Source: Solirhodobacter olei (GTDB lineage: Bacteria > Pseudomonadota > Alphaproteobacteria > Rhodobacterales > Rhodobacteraceae). Taken from it: a stretch of DNA of 64,000 nt. This document shows positions 7,722 to 17,643 of the stretch, in pieces. Location of the stretch: positions 1-64,000 of the forward strand of contig NZ_RRYH01000027.1 in the NCBI RefSeq assembly GCF_004010155.1, read 5' to 3'. The position numbers and the translations under genes were made by a program. The notes below the pieces were generated by a model. That model was given only the letters and a program-made list of their open reading frames with translations, was not told where the DNA came from and ran no database searches. Numbering within the stretch: the stretch's first letter is position 1; each line of letters starts with the position of its first letter.

Positions 7722-9181
7722 CCGCGCTCTGGTCCTCCGAGGATGCGGTCGCCGCGACCGGCGGGCGCGCGACGCGGCCCTTCCGCGCCTTCGGTGTCTC
7801 GATCGACACGCGGACGCTGGAGGAAGGCGACCTGTTCGTCGCCCTCACGGCGGCGCGGGACGGGCATGATTTCGTGGCCCAGGCGCTGGAGAAGGGGGCC
7901 GCCGCGGCGCTCGTCTCGCGCGTGCCCGAGGGGCTTGGCGAGGATGCGCCGCTGCTGATCGTGCCGGACGTGCTGGAGGGTCTTGCCGCGCTCGGCGCGG
8001 CGGGCCGGGCGCGGACATCGGCGCGGGTGGTGGCGGTGACGGGGTCGGTCGGCAAGACCTCCACCAAGGAGATGCTGCGCGATGTCCTGTCGGGGCAGGG
8101 GCGGACGCATGTCGCCGAGGCCTCCTACAACAACCACTGGGGCGTGCCGCTGACGCTGGCGCGGATGCCGGCGGATGTGGATTTCGCGGTGATCGAGATC
8201 GGGATGAACCATCCCGGCGAGATCGCACCGCTCGCCCGGCTCGCCCGGCCGCACGTCGCGATGATCACCAATGTCGCGGCCGTCCACCTGGAGGCCTTCG
8301 CCTCGGTCGAGGGGATCGCGCGCGAAAAGGCGTCGATCGTGACCGGGCTGGAACCGGGGGGCGTCGCGGTGCTGAACGCCGATCTGCCGGTCACCCCGAT
8401 CCTGACCGCGGCGGCGGAGGCGCAGGGGGCGAAGGTCGTCCTTTTCGGGCAGGCCGAGGGGGCGCGGTTCCGGATGCGCGACGTGCAGGTGACACGCGAG
8501 ACGACCGTGGTGCAGGCCGAGGTGGCGCAGGGGACGGGGGGCGTGCGCCCCGTCCTTTTCAAGGTACACAGCCCGGGACGGCATTTCGCGATGAACGCGC
8601 TCGGCGTCCTGGCGGTGGCGGAGGCGCTGGGCCTCGATCCGGCACTGGCGGCCACCGATCTCGGGCGCTGGCAGCCGCCGCAAGGGCGCGGCGCGCGGGA
8701 ACGGATCGCGCTCGACATCCTGCACGAGGACCTGGCCTTCGACCTGATCGACGACGCGTTCAACGCCAGCCCGACCTCGATGACGGCAGCGCTGGAGGTG
8801 CTGGGTGCGGCGGAGCCGATCGACGGGGTGGGCCGTGTCTCGGAAGGCCGCCGGGTCGCCATTCTCGGCGACATGCTGGAGCTGGGCCCGACGGAGCTTT
8901 CGCTGCACCGTGCCATCGCCGATCATCCCGCGATGGCCAAGATCGCGCAGGTCCATTGCGTCGGGCCGCGGATGAAATCGCTCTGGCTCGCCTTGCCGCG
9001 GCGGCAACGCGGGCTGTGGTTCGAGACCGCGGCCGAGATGGCGGCCGAGGCGCGCCACCTGGTCGACGCCGGCGATGTCGTACTGGTGAAGGGGTCGAAA
9101 GGCTCGAAGGTCAGCCTCGTGGTTGACGCCCTGCGCAAATTGGCGCAAGCGGCACAGCCGCTCTCCCGGAGGACGATCTGA
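7718..9181 (+). CDS. murF: MurF, UDP-MurNAc-pentapeptide synthetase
   Basis: 487 residues, GTG start overlapping the murE stop (GTGTGA). It has the P-loop TGSVGKTSTKEML, followed by YNNHWGVPLTLARM and EIGMNHPGEI, all typical of MurF, and DAFNASPTSM in the C-terminal half. It adds D-Ala-D-Ala to the tripeptide precursor, so it uses the product of the ddl gene in the same cluster. Confidence 0.96.
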   Translation: MTALWSSEDAVAATGGRATRPFRAFGVSIDTRTLEEGDLFVALTAARDGHDFVAQALEKGAAAALVSRVPEGLGEDAPLLIVPDVLEGLAALGAAGRARTSARVVAVTGSVGKTSTKEMLRDVLSGQGRTHVAEASYNNHWGVPLTLARMPADVDFAVIEIGMNHPGEIAPLARLARPHVAMITNVAAVHLEAFASVEGIAREKASIVTGLEPGGVAVLNADLPVTPILTAAAEAQGAKVVLFGQAEGARFRMRDVQVTRETTVVQAEVAQGTGGVRPVLFKVHSPGRHFAMNALGVLAVAEALGLDPALAATDLGRWQPPQGRGARERIALDILHEDLAFDLIDDAFNASPTSMTAALEVLGAAEPIDGVGRVSEGRRVAILGDMLELGPTELSLHRAIADHPAMAKIAQVHCVGPRMKSLWLALPRRQRGLWFETAAEMAAEARHLVDAGDVVLVKGSKGSKVSLVVDALRKLAQAAQPLSRRTI

Positions 9182-10264
9182 ATGCTTTACTGGCTTAGCG
9201 AATTCGCACATGGCGGGGGCATTCTGAACCTCTTCCGCTACATCACCTTCCGCGCCGGTGGCGCCTTCTTCACCGCACTGATCTTCGGTTTCCTCTTCGG
9301 GCCGCCGCTGATCAACTTCCTCCGCGTTAGGCAGAAGAAGGGCCAGCCGATCCGCGATGACGGGCCGCAGACCCATTTCGCCAAGGCCGGAACGCCGACG
9401 ATGGGGGGCATGCTGATCCTCGGCGCGCTCTGCTTCTCGACGCTCCTCTGGGCGCGGCTCGACAATGTCTTCGTCTGGCTGACGCTCTTCGTCACCCTCG
9501 GCTTCGGCGCGATCGGTTTCGCCGACGACTGGAAGAAGGTGACCAAGCAGAACACCAAGGGCGTCTCCAGCCGGGTGCGGTTCCTGCTTGGCCTCGTTCT
9601 GGCGGCGGTGGCGAGCTTCATCGCCGCGCAGGCCCAGCCGGCCGGTCTGACCAATACGCTGGCGCTGCCCTTCTTCAAGAACGCGCTGATTCACCTGGGA
9701 TTTTTCTTCATCCCCTTCGCCATGATCGTGATCGTGGGCGCCGCCAATGCGGTGAACCTGACGGACGGGCTCGACGGGCTGGCGATCATGCCGGTGATGA
9801 TCGCCGCCGGGACGCTGGGCGTGATCGCCTACTTCGTGGGCAACTTCAATTACGCCGGCTACCTGGACCTGCATTTCGTTCCCGGCACCGGCGAGCTTCT
9901 GGTCTTCGTCTCGGCGCTGATTGGCGGGGGGCTGGGGTTCCTGTGGTATAATGCGCCGCCCGCGGCCGTCTTCATGGGCGATACCGGCTCGCTGGCGCTC
10001 GGCGGCGCGCTTGGGATGATCGCGGTGGCGATCAAGCACGAGATCGTGCTGGCCATCGTCGGCGGGCTGTTCGTGGTCGAGGCGCTTTCGGTCATCATCC
10101 AGGTCGCCTATTTCAAGCGGACGGGCAAGCGGGTGTTCCTGATGGCGCCGATCCACCACCATTTCGAGAAGAAGGGCTGGGCCGAACCGCAGATCGTGAT
10201 CCGGTTCTGGATCATCTCGCTGGTGCTGGCGCTGATTGGGCTGGCGACGCTGAAGCTGCGCTGA
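9182..10264 (+). CDS. mraY: MraY, phospho-MurNAc-pentapeptide translocase
   Basis: 360 residues and about ten transmembrane helices. It has the family signatures [22 protein letters not shown] and [12 protein letters not shown] (catalytic Asp residues), plus the HHHFE motif near the C-terminus. It makes lipid I on the inner face of the membrane. The ATG directly follows the murF stop. It is the last gene of the first tight dcw block, before a gap of about 250 nt. Confidence 0.97.
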   Translation: MLYWLSEFAHGGGILNLFRYITFRAGGAFFTALIFGFLFGPPLINFLRVRQKKGQPIRDDGPQTHFAKAGTPTMGGMLILGALCFSTLLWARLDNVFVWLTLFVTLGFGAIGFADDWKKVTKQNTKGVSSRVRFLLGLVLAAVASFIAAQAQPAGLTNTLALPFFKNALIHLGFFFIPFAMIVIVGAANAVNLTDGLDGLAIMPVMIAAGTLGVIAYFVGNFNYAGYLDLHFVPGTGELLVFVSALIGGGLGFLWYNAPPAAVFMGDTGSLALGGALGMIAVAIKHEIVLAIVGGLFVVEALSVIIQVAYFKRTGKRVFLMAPIHHHFEKKGWAEPQIVIRFWIISLVLALIGLATLKLR

Positions 10265-10281
10265 GGCGGAGGCTCGCGGCG

Positions 10282-10309
10282 AGGTGCGCAATGAATGCGC
10301 ACCCTACGG
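10282..10309. repeat. Short palindromic intergenic repeat, copy 1
   Basis: GGTGCGCA-ATGAA-TGCGCACC (8-bp stem) followed by CTACGG. A second copy with loop ATGAC and TTACGG is at 54398-54425. The rest of 10265-10518 is GC-rich with several GGCGGG/CCCGCC inverted stretches and no gene. Confidence 0.6.
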
Positions 10310-10518
10310 CGTGAGATTGAGGGGGCGCAGCCCCGCCCGATATGCGGTGCGCAGCACCGCCGGGCAGCGCCCGACCGCCCCCGGGGCGGGCGCTTCTTCA
10401 CCTTCAGGGGCGGCTCGGGCGTTCCGGGGAGCTTCACCATAAACGGACAGGCAGGGGGCGTGACGAGCGCCCACCCGCGGTCGGGCGCTGCCCTCTGCCG
10501 CCGAAAAGGAGCCGTTTG

Positions 10519-11055
10519 ATGTCCCGTTTCTACGTCCTGTCCGGCTGCTCGGGCGGCGGCAAGTCCACGCTTCTGGCGGAGCTTGCGCGGCGCGGCCATC
10601 CCACCTTCCCCGAACCGGGGCGCGAGATCGTGCGCGAGGAGATGGCGGCGGGCGGGAGCGGCCTGCCGTGGGAGGATCTGGGCCGCTTCCTGTGGCTGAC
10701 GCTCGAACGGGCGCTCGCGTATCGCGCCGAGGCGGAGGGGCGTCCGGGCCCGGTCTTCTTCGACCGCGCGAGCCTCGACGCGCTGGCGGCGATGCGGCGG
10801 GAGGGGATCGCGGTGCCGGAGGCGCTCACCGCCCAGGCTGCCGGGCTGCCCTATGCCGAGCCGGTCTTCCTTGCCCCGCCCTGGCCGGAGCTCTTCGCGC
10901 CGGACGCGGAGCTGCGGCATTCGCTCGACGCCGCCCTCGCCGAATATGCCGACCTGGAACGCGCCTGGCCCGCGGAGGGTTACCGGACGCTGCTGCTCCC
11001 CAGGACCGGCCCCGCCGCCCGTGCCGATTTCGTCGAGGCCGCGATCCTCGGATGA
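10519..11055 (+). CDS. P-loop ATPase/kinase-like protein, AAA_28 type
   Basis: 178 residues. The Walker A SGCSGGGKSTLLAEL begins at residue 8 and a probable Walker B is GPVFFDRASLDAL (about 75-87). The layout (P-loop, FPEPGREIVREE, FFDR, no C-terminal ABC signature) matches small predicted ATPases related to NadR/nucleoside-kinase folds. The start has AAAAGGAG 7-8 nt upstream. It lies between mraY and murD but has no recognised role in wall synthesis. Substrate unknown. Confidence 0.7.
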   Translation: MSRFYVLSGCSGGGKSTLLAELARRGHPTFPEPGREIVREEMAAGGSGLPWEDLGRFLWLTLERALAYRAEAEGRPGPVFFDRASLDALAAMRREGIAVPEALTAQAAGLPYAEPVFLAPPWPELFAPDAELRHSLDAALAEYADLERAWPAEGYRTLLLPRTGPAARADFVEAAILG

Positions 11056-11126
11056 GCCGGGCTTGCCCCGCCGGAGCGGGGCGGGCAGGGTACGGCCCGA
11101 CTGTGCCGGGCAGGAGGAGACACGCG

Positions 11127-11540
11127 ATGACCGAGACGACCGGGAGATGCCTTTGCGGCGGGATCCGCTATCGGATCTCTGCTGCGCCCCTTGCCGCGCT
11201 CGCCTGCCATTGCCGCGACTGCCAATATGTCTCGGGCGGGGCGGAGGCTAATGTGATCGCGGTGCCGGCCGCGGCGCTGGCCATCGAGGGCGCGCCGAAG
11301 CGCTACGAGAGCCGGGCAGACAGCGGCAGCGGGGTCTGGCGCAGCTTCTGCCCCGACTGCGGCACGCCGCTTTTCGCCGGCAACAGCGCGCATCCGGACT
11401 TCGTCTCGGTCAAGGCCGGCAGCCTTGACGACCCTGCCGCCTTCCAGCGGCAGGCGCATATCTGGACCGCCTCCGCCCCGCCCTGGCACCTGATGGAGGA
11501 CGGCCTGCCCAAGCTTCCCGGCAATCCGCTGCTCGGCTGA
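11127..11540 (+). CDS. GFA/CENP-V family zinc protein
   Basis: 137 residues. Zinc-ligand cysteines follow the family pattern: GRCLCGGIRY (CxC), CHCRDCQ and CPDCGTPLF. The domain is named after glutathione-dependent formaldehyde-activating enzyme, but most members have no proven substrate. ATG has a strong AGGAGGAG upstream. A paralogue with the same motifs sits at 18914-19384, on the other side of the accessory stretch. Confidence 0.85.
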   Translation: MTETTGRCLCGGIRYRISAAPLAALACHCRDCQYVSGGAEANVIAVPAAALAIEGAPKRYESRADSGSGVWRSFCPDCGTPLFAGNSAHPDFVSVKAGSLDDPAAFQRQAHIWTASAPPWHLMEDGLPKLPGNPLLG

Positions 11541-11608
11541 CGGCGGCGCCTTGCGGAGCCCCGGCCCGGCGGGGCATTGTCGGGCCGGGCAAGGGCAGGG
11601 GATGAGCC

Positions 11609-13012
11609 ATGATTCCGGTTCGCGGTTACGATGGGCGCAGGGTCGCCGTTCTGGGGCTGGGCCGCTCGGGGCTGGCCACCGTGCGCGCGCTCGTGGCCGG
11701 GGGCGCCGAGGTGCTGGCCTGGGACGACAGCCCCGAGGCGCGCGAGAAGGCCGAAGCCGCGGGCGTCGCGGTGACCGACCTCACCCGCGCCCGCGCGCTC
11801 GAAGGGGTGGCGGCCCTGATCGCGAGCCCCGGCATTCCGCATCTCTACCCCGAGCCGCACCGCGTCATCGCCCGCGCGCTGGAGGAGGGCGTGCCGGTCG
11901 ACAATGACATCGGCCTTTTCTTCCGCTCCTTCGCGACGGCAGACTGGGACCGGTTCGACGTGATGCCCAAGGTCATCGCCGTCACCGGATCGAACGGCAA
12001 ATCGACCACGACGGCGCTGATCCACCATATCCTTCAGGTCGCGGGCCGGCCGACGCAGATGGCGGGCAATATCGGCCGCGGCGTCCTCGACCTCGAACCC
12101 GCTGCGGATGGCGAGGTGGTGGTGCTGGAGCTGTCGTCCTACCAGACAGAGCTTGCCCGCGCGCTGACCCCGGATATCGCCGTCTTCACCAATCTCTCGC
12201 CCGACCACCTTGACCGCCACGGCGGGCCGGGGGGGTATTTCGCCGCCAAGCGGAGGCTTTTCGCCGAGGGCGGGCCGGATCGCGCGGTAATCGGGGTCGA
12301 CGAGGTCGAGGGGCGGTTCCTTGCCAACCAGATGGCCGAGGCGCCGGAGGACGAGCGGGTGATCCGGATCTCCTCTGGCCAGAAGCTTGACGGGCTGGGC
12401 TGGTCGGTCTTCGCGCGCAAGGGGTTCCTCTCGGAATACCGCCACGGGCGGCAGGTGGCCTCGATCGACCTGCGCGAGATTGCGGGGCTGCCGGGGGCGC
12501 ACAATCACCAGAACGCCTGCGCGGCCTATGCGGCGGTGCGGCCGCTGGGGCTGGCGCCGAAGCTGGTGGAACAGGCGCTGGCCAGCTTCGAGGGCCTGCC
12601 GCATCGCAGCCAGCTGGTGGGCGAGCGGGGCGGCGTGCGCTTCGTCAACGATTCCAAGGCCACCAATGTCGACAGCGCGGCCAAGGCGTTGCAGGCCTTC
12701 CCCAGGATCCGCTGGATCGCGGGGGGGCTTGGCAAGGACGGCGGGATCGCGGCGCTGGCGCCCTATCTTCAGCCGGTGGTGAAGGCCTATCTGATCGGCC
12801 ATTCGGCCCGCGACTTCGCCCTGCAGATCGGCGAGACGCCGCATGAGATCTGCGAGACGATGGAGTGCGCCGTGGCCCGCGCCGCCGAGGAGGCGCAGCC
12901 GGGGGAGGTGGTGCTCCTCGCGCCGGCTGCGGCGAGCTTCGACCAGTATCCGAATTTCGAGAAACGCGGCGAGGATTTCACCGCCCGCGTGGCGGCGCTG
13001 ATCGGCGGTTGA
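11609..13012 (+). CDS. murD: MurD, UDP-MurNAc-L-Ala:D-Glu ligase
   Basis: 467 residues. An N-terminal Rossmann-like domain ([17 protein letters not shown]) precedes the P-loop [14 protein letters not shown], then the AGNIG and ELSSYQ signatures and [11 protein letters not shown] in the C-terminal domain. It adds D-glutamate to UDP-MurNAc-L-Ala. In related genomes murD is close to ftsW. Here they are separated by almost 8 kb of accessory DNA. Confidence 0.96.
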   Translation: MIPVRGYDGRRVAVLGLGRSGLATVRALVAGGAEVLAWDDSPEAREKAEAAGVAVTDLTRARALEGVAALIASPGIPHLYPEPHRVIARALEEGVPVDNDIGLFFRSFATADWDRFDVMPKVIAVTGSNGKSTTTALIHHILQVAGRPTQMAGNIGRGVLDLEPAADGEVVVLELSSYQTELARALTPDIAVFTNLSPDHLDRHGGPGGYFAAKRRLFAEGGPDRAVIGVDEVEGRFLANQMAEAPEDERVIRISSGQKLDGLGWSVFARKGFLSEYRHGRQVASIDLREIAGLPGAHNHQNACAAYAAVRPLGLAPKLVEQALASFEGLPHRSQLVGERGGVRFVNDSKATNVDSAAKALQAFPRIRWIAGGLGKDGGIAALAPYLQPVVKAYLIGHSARDFALQIGETPHEICETMECAVARAAEEAQPGEVVLLAPAAASFDQYPNFEKRGEDFTARVAALIGG

Positions 13013-13027
13013 CCGGCCGAGACCCTG

Positions 13028-13045
13028 CCCGCCGCCTCTGGCGGG
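13028..13045 (+). terminator. Hairpin after murD
   Basis: CCCGCC-GCCTCT-GGCGGG, 6-bp perfect stem, 15 nt after the murD stop. No T-run follows. The region 13046-13366 holds no gene I can support. Confidence 0.5.
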
Positions 13046-13079
13046 GATGGCCGGGGACGCAAAGGGGCCGCCGCTCTCG

Positions 13080-13101
13080 TTCTTCTGTCCGTAAATATCC
13101 C
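13080..13101. repeat. Intergenic motif TTCTTCTGTCC..TAAATATCCC, copy 1
   Basis: Twenty-one of 22 bases match 48050-48071 (G versus A at position 12). Both copies lie just behind 3' ends of genes and are followed by GC-rich GGAG/GGCCCC sequence. Confidence 0.5.
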
Positions 13102-13366
13102 GGGAGTCCGGGGCCCGACCCAGCCGTCGGTTACCTTATCCCTCTTGGAATGAGCCACTCCGCACCCTGTTCAATACGGGAACGGCTTCGAGCGGACCAG
13201 ACCTGCGCAACGAGTGTACGCGGCCCCACCGGGGCCACGGTCCCGTCTCCCTCTCTCGACGCTCTCCCCAAAAAATAGCAGCGGCAATGCCGGCGCCGCC
13301 GGATCGGGTCTCGCCGAAGCGGAACCGACAGGCGGGGCGTCATCCAACCCCACTGGGGTCCTCCCG

Positions 13367-13880
13367 ATGCTTGATGTTACCCGGGCCACGATTGATGATG
13401 CCGATGCTGCCGACTGGCGGCAGGCGCTCACCTGGGGCGATATCGTCGCCTTTCGGTTCCCCAGTCCGCCCGACGGACGCGGCGGCGACTTCCGACCCAA
13501 AGCCCGGCCCTGCGTGGTGCTAGACGTCACCGGCTACCTTGGCGCGCGCTACGCGACGCGGGCCTATGGCACCACATCCGACAGCCGGGCCAACCTCGGC
13601 TAGGAGGTCAAGGTGACACGCCCCGAAGCGCGTGCCTCGGCGACCGCGGCGCTCCGGTCCTGGGCCGGCTCACCGGCGAAGAGCTCGACCGCCGGAACGG
13701 GGTCCGCGCCCGCATCTTCGCCGAAGCCGATATGGCCGCAGAACGCCACGCCGAGCGCCGGCGGCAGACCCCGCGCCGCAAGGCCGACCCGGTCTCGCGG
13801 CCCTCGCGCGGATGGATATGCTCCCGGCGACATCGCCCTGACACTGACTGCAGCCTGCCGAGCGGGCGCTTCGGCAAACG
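13367..13880 (+). pseudogene. Broken PemK-like/conserved hypothetical gene
   Basis: From ATG 13367 the frame reads MLDVTRATIDDADAADWRQA, then GDIVAFRFP and KARPCVVLDV. The GDIV..F/KxRPxLVL pattern is like MazF/PemK-fold proteins. A TAG at 13601-13603 interrupts it at ANLG-stop-EVKVTRPEA, where the frame continues in the same register. Further on, a different frame gives PVLGRLTGEELDRRNGVRAR, which looks like the natural C-terminal part. So at least one nonsense change and one frameshift are present. Function in related genomes is unknown to me. The toxin fold is inferred. Confidence 0.45.
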
Positions 13881-13981
13881 CTCGACACGCGGCGACTGCT
13901 GACCTCCGATTGCAGAACGCCATCCGTCGCTGGCTTGGCGAGGCTGATCGCTGGCGGGACATGTGCCAAGTGCCAGTCCGT

Positions 13982-15841
13982 TCAGCGTTGCTTCCGGAGA
14001 AGGTAGAAGAAATCTCTTTCGTCTGGAAAGGAAAGAAACCGCGGAAGCGCCCGGCCATTGCTGTCAGATTTATCGGATTCGGCCATTGACGGAACGAGGT
14101 GCTCGACCTCGATCGTGCCGCCATCGTGGACGTAAAGTGCGAGGTAGGTGAACACCGGCGCGTTCATGTCGAGAAGCATGGCAGTGCGACAGCCATAGGC
14201 CTCGAATGTCCGGGCCATGGCCGAGGGCGTCGCGGACGAGAAGAGCGCGTAGATCAGGTAGGTGGTGCCATTGGCATCCCGCAGACAGGCCCCGCCCCGC
14301 TCCGTCCTCAGGTGGCCCTTTGCCGAACCAGACCAGTTGCCGGGGCCCCACTGGGCTACGTACGGGCCCGGGATGCCCTTGCCCGAGGCATCGGGCTCGA
14401 TGAGCGCGACGCCATTCTGCCGGGCAAAGACTAGCTGCGGCAGGAGGGCGTTGTCGGCCTTGTCCCAGGTCTTCATCCCGATGGTCCCGTCGGTCAGGCC
14501 GTAGAGCGTGACAAGGCCCGTGTGGAGCTTGCTGAAAATTGTGCCGTCCTGCAGGAACCCGTAATGGGTTCCTTCGTTCACTGTCGAGAATGGTCCGAAC
14601 TTGAAGGCGCCCTGGAGCCGCTTGTACCCGCCGGTGAAGACGGCGACGGCCCGGTTAGTGAGCGCCGGGCTGATCATGCCGAGGCGCACCAGAGGGTTTG
14701 AGCTGTCGATGCCATCCGGGCCCGGCAGTCCGGGCGTGCGCACCGATGGACGCGGACGAGGCGACCAGCCCACGCGGGGATGTCGGTTGCCGAGCGCATA
14801 GCCAAGCTCGAAGCGGGAAAGATCGAAAGAGATGAGATAGACAGGTGCCTGTGCCTCGACGGCATCGAGCGGATTGGTCCGGCCCGGTCCATGCAGGATG
14901 GCCGGATCGATCGCATCCGGCCGCAGGACGCTGGCGAAGACACCGTCGATTCCAGCGACGGGATACCAGAGGCCGAGGCCCATGCGTTCCCGTGGAGCGC
15001 TCAGGAGACCGAGCCCCAGGTTCGCCGTGACGACGGGCCGGGGCCTCGTCGGGTCGAGCTGGGCCGCTCCCGGACCGGTAGCCGGACCGACGGCTGGACT
15101 GGCGGTGGGGGCCAACCCCTGCGCCGCGCCGCTGTCGTAGAACTTCCGGCTGTCGAACTCTGCGAGCGTGGTGTCGTGCCAGACGTGATCCTGCAGAAAC
15201 GCAGCGCTGCGATCGCGATCGGCGCTGGTGTCGTGGAAGGCCATGCGCAGATAGAGCCGCCCCCCGCAAATAGGGGCATAGGACAGTCCGCTTGCCTCGG
15301 CCGAGGCAATCGCGGGCGGCGAACCTGAGAAGAGATCACAGTCCATCGGCCCTGCCGCGCTGGCGAGCTGCAGCCCGCCACTGGCACCGAGCGTGAGGGT
15401 CTGGCCTCGCGGGTCGGGGTTCTCGATGTGGTAGGTCTTCAGGTCACCACCCTCTTTCGTGCCTGTCTGAAGCACGAACCAGGCGTTGACCCCGGGATTG
15501 AGCGAGATGAGCCGAACCGCGGTTCCGCTGGTGAGTTGGGCCGTACTGACGCTGCGCAGCGGCTGCAACGCCATGATCGTCTTCGGTTGATTGGCGTCGT
15601 ACTCAGAGCGCTGACGTGCGAGATCGGTCTGGCTCTGCGCCGCGGCCGCGAAGGCGATAGAGATGACCGCAAGGAACAGACCAACGGCGAGGCCGGACGC
15701 TTTTCGGTGCAGGTGGAACAGGTGCCTAAATCCAGAACGCAACGCCTTACGCCACCTTTTGCTTCGGAAGCGCAATGTCACAGGGACCGCCATCGGCATG
15801 ATCGGGCGTTGCCCTCCGCCGCAGGTCACCGGTTCATTCAT
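13982..15841 (-). CDS. Membrane-anchored or secreted protein, weak resemblance to phosphodiester glycosidases
   Basis: 619 residues. After a basic N-terminus comes one hydrophobic segment (about 48-68) ending AAAAQSQ, either a signal peptide or an anchor. The rest is probably exported. Near residues 420-570 the order FTGGYKRL, HYGFLQDGTIFSKL, GLTDGTIGMKTW, RTERGGACLRDANG and CRTAMLLDMN recalls the NAGPA/DUF2233 domain, where the last block is normally ...AMNLDGG. The match is by eye and the catalytic residues are not assured. It is divergent from the beta-propeller gene at 16275 and less GC-rich than the dcw genes, which suggests acquisition with it. Confidence 0.5.
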   Translation of the reverse strand: MNEPVTCGGGQRPIMPMAVPVTLRFRSKRWRKALRSGFRHLFHLHRKASGLAVGLFLAVISIAFAAAAQSQTDLARQRSEYDANQPKTIMALQPLRSVSTAQLTSGTAVRLISLNPGVNAWFVLQTGTKEGGDLKTYHIENPDPRGQTLTLGASGGLQLASAAGPMDCDLFSGSPPAIASAEASGLSYAPICGGRLYLRMAFHDTSADRDRSAAFLQDHVWHDTTLAEFDSRKFYDSGAAQGLAPTASPAVGPATGPGAAQLDPTRPRPVVTANLGLGLLSAPRERMGLGLWYPVAGIDGVFASVLRPDAIDPAILHGPGRTNPLDAVEAQAPVYLISFDLSRFELGYALGNRHPRVGWSPRPRPSVRTPGLPGPDGIDSSNPLVRLGMISPALTNRAVAVFTGGYKRLQGAFKFGPFSTVNEGTHYGFLQDGTIFSKLHTGLVTLYGLTDGTIGMKTWDKADNALLPQLVFARQNGVALIEPDASGKGIPGPYVAQWGPGNWSGSAKGHLRTERGGACLRDANGTTYLIYALFSSATPSAMARTFEAYGCRTAMLLDMNAPVFTYLALYVHDGGTIEVEHLVPSMAESDKSDSNGRALPRFLSFPDERDFFYLLRKQR

Positions 15842-16274
15842 TGCGCCTTCGCTCGATTGCCTTTCCGCGGGGCCCCGACCCCTGCCTCAACCTAGGGCCG
15901 GCACGCTGACGATAGGTTGACGGGGGTCAATTCGAACAAACCTCCTTCGCAACCGTCACCTAGGTAGGGCCAGCAGAGAAGTCCGGCGTCCGACCGCTCT
16001 GTTTTTGCGGGGAAGTCCTGACCTGGCAATAGGCTTTTGACGGGTTCGGACTGCATCCAGAGCCTTGGACTGGGTCCCAACGAACGACAGCTTTGTTGCC
16101 GAATATTGATCCTGAACGGAAGACCAGGGGGCGTTCTGCAGCCAATTGTACGGTGCGCAGGTCAGACGCGATATCTGCTCCGGCAGCTGCGCCGTGGGGC
16201 TGGTGTCAGTCTGAGGAAACTACATTTCAGGTGTCGCGACTTCGGCGCTGCATCGTTCCGGATAACCTCAGGAG
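15842..16274. other. Divergent intergenic region of the accessory pair
   Basis: 433 nt between two divergent exported-protein genes, clearly lower in GC than its surroundings. It should hold both promoters. I see no strong -35/-10 pair, RNA gene or coding frame. Confidence 0.5.
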
Positions 16275-17513
16275 ATGATTTTGCGGGTCAATCTGCGGAC
16301 GGGTTTCGTTCTGTCGCTGAGTTTCGCTATCGCGGTGCTTGTGCTCCGTACCGTTTTGGTAGGCACAGGCCAACCAAGTGCTTCGGTGCCTTTGCGAAAG
16401 GGTCCCTCTGCCGTCAAGATTCCCAGAAACGAAGCTTCTACGTCTGGCTCGATGGCACCAGCCGTAGTGACCGGCCAACCCAACGTGCCCCCGCAAGTCG
16501 CCGGCTCAAAGTTCCCTCATGTGGCCGCTGAACTGGCCCGAGCCGCGGGTGATCACTTGCCGTCTTTGAACCGGGTACTGCAGGCAAGAATGGGCCCCGT
16601 AGCAGCGGCAACTCCGCGAGACACGGCGGCTCTCGGAAATTATGACGTGTTAATCGCCGATGAAGGGAACGACAGGCTGCTGATCGTCAATCCGCAAAAG
16701 AAGATCCTATGGAAATATCGCTTCCATGGAACAAAGGTGGGTGCGGATGACGCGTTCTTCACCGATCATGGCAAACAGGTCATTGTGAACCTCGAGCATT
16801 CACAATTCCTGGAAAAGGTCGACATAGCATCGCACAAGCCGGTTTGGCAGTACGGACGGCTGGGCTATCCCGGGTCGACCGGGGAGGAGATGTACTTCCC
16901 CGACGACGCCTACCAGATGCCAGGCGGGAACGTGATCGTCGCCGATATACGCAACTGTCGGATCATCGAAATTTCGCCTGACAAGAGGATCATTCGACAA
17001 GCAGGAGAGACCGGCAACTGCTCGAACGCAAAAGGAACGCTTCGCTCACCGAACGGCGACACACCGCTTTCCAATGGAGATATGCTCGTAAGTGAGATCC
17101 AGAACAACGTGCTTACTGAACTGGGACCGGACTGGAAACCAAGATGGTCACTCAAGCTTCCAATCCGCTATCCGTCTGACCCCCAGCCAACCAAGAATGG
17201 CAACTACGTCATTGCCGGCTACACCAATCCTGGAAAGATCATCATCATCAGTAAGCATGGTCGGGTAATCTGGCGCGACCGGACGGTCACTGGTAGGGCG
17301 TTGAACCACCCTTCGCTCGCAGAGCAGTTACCGGACGGCAATATCATGGCGACGGACGATCTGAACGATCGTGTCATTGTCATCGACCGGAAGACGGGTC
17401 GTGTCCTCTGGCAATATGGCGTGACCGGGGTCGGAGGGAGCCGACACGGATACCTCCGGGAACCAGACGGGTTTGACATCATCCCATCGGGAATGCCCGG
17501 ACGCACGAGATAG
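16275..17513 (+). CDS. Exported beta-propeller protein (PQQ/NHL-like, arylsulfotransferase-like)
   Basis: 412 residues. An N-terminal hydrophobic helix (about 9-29) is followed by a Pro/Ser-rich linker to about 110. Repeated blades follow, such as YDVLIADEGNDRLLIVNPQKKILWKY, GGNVIVADIRNCRIIEIS, NGDMLVSEIQNNVLTEL and DGNIMATDDLNDRVIVIDRKTGRVLWQY. The blade signature [DN]R[VI]xxIdxxGxxxWqY resembles NHL/PQQ propellers and arylsulfotransferase-like proteins. AGGAG directly abuts ATG 16275, so the in-frame TTG at 16281, six bases further, may be the true start. Substrate unknown. Confidence 0.6.
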   Translation: MILRVNLRTGFVLSLSFAIAVLVLRTVLVGTGQPSASVPLRKGPSAVKIPRNEASTSGSMAPAVVTGQPNVPPQVAGSKFPHVAAELARAAGDHLPSLNRVLQARMGPVAAATPRDTAALGNYDVLIADEGNDRLLIVNPQKKILWKYRFHGTKVGADDAFFTDHGKQVIVNLEHSQFLEKVDIASHKPVWQYGRLGYPGSTGEEMYFPDDAYQMPGGNVIVADIRNCRIIEISPDKRIIRQAGETGNCSNAKGTLRSPNGDTPLSNGDMLVSEIQNNVLTELGPDWKPRWSLKLPIRYPSDPQPTKNGNYVIAGYTNPGKIIIISKHGRVIWRDRTVTGRALNHPSLAEQLPDGNIMATDDLNDRVIVIDRKTGRVLWQYGVTGVGGSRHGYLREPDGFDIIPSGMPGRTR

Positions 17514-17643
17514 AAGCCGCGGTCGGTGCCGACTTCCTTGAATGCCCGCTTCTTGGGGGCTCACCGAAGGGCCTGAACGGCTGGAATCGGGGCGCTCAGC
17601 TGCCCAGCGGGTCGGGTCCGGCGAAGGATTACCCTCGAGCCCA
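17514..17643. other. Short non-coding spacer before the IS remnant
   Basis: No supported gene or signal. It lies between the propeller gene and the left end of the IS5 remnant. Confidence 0.4.
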
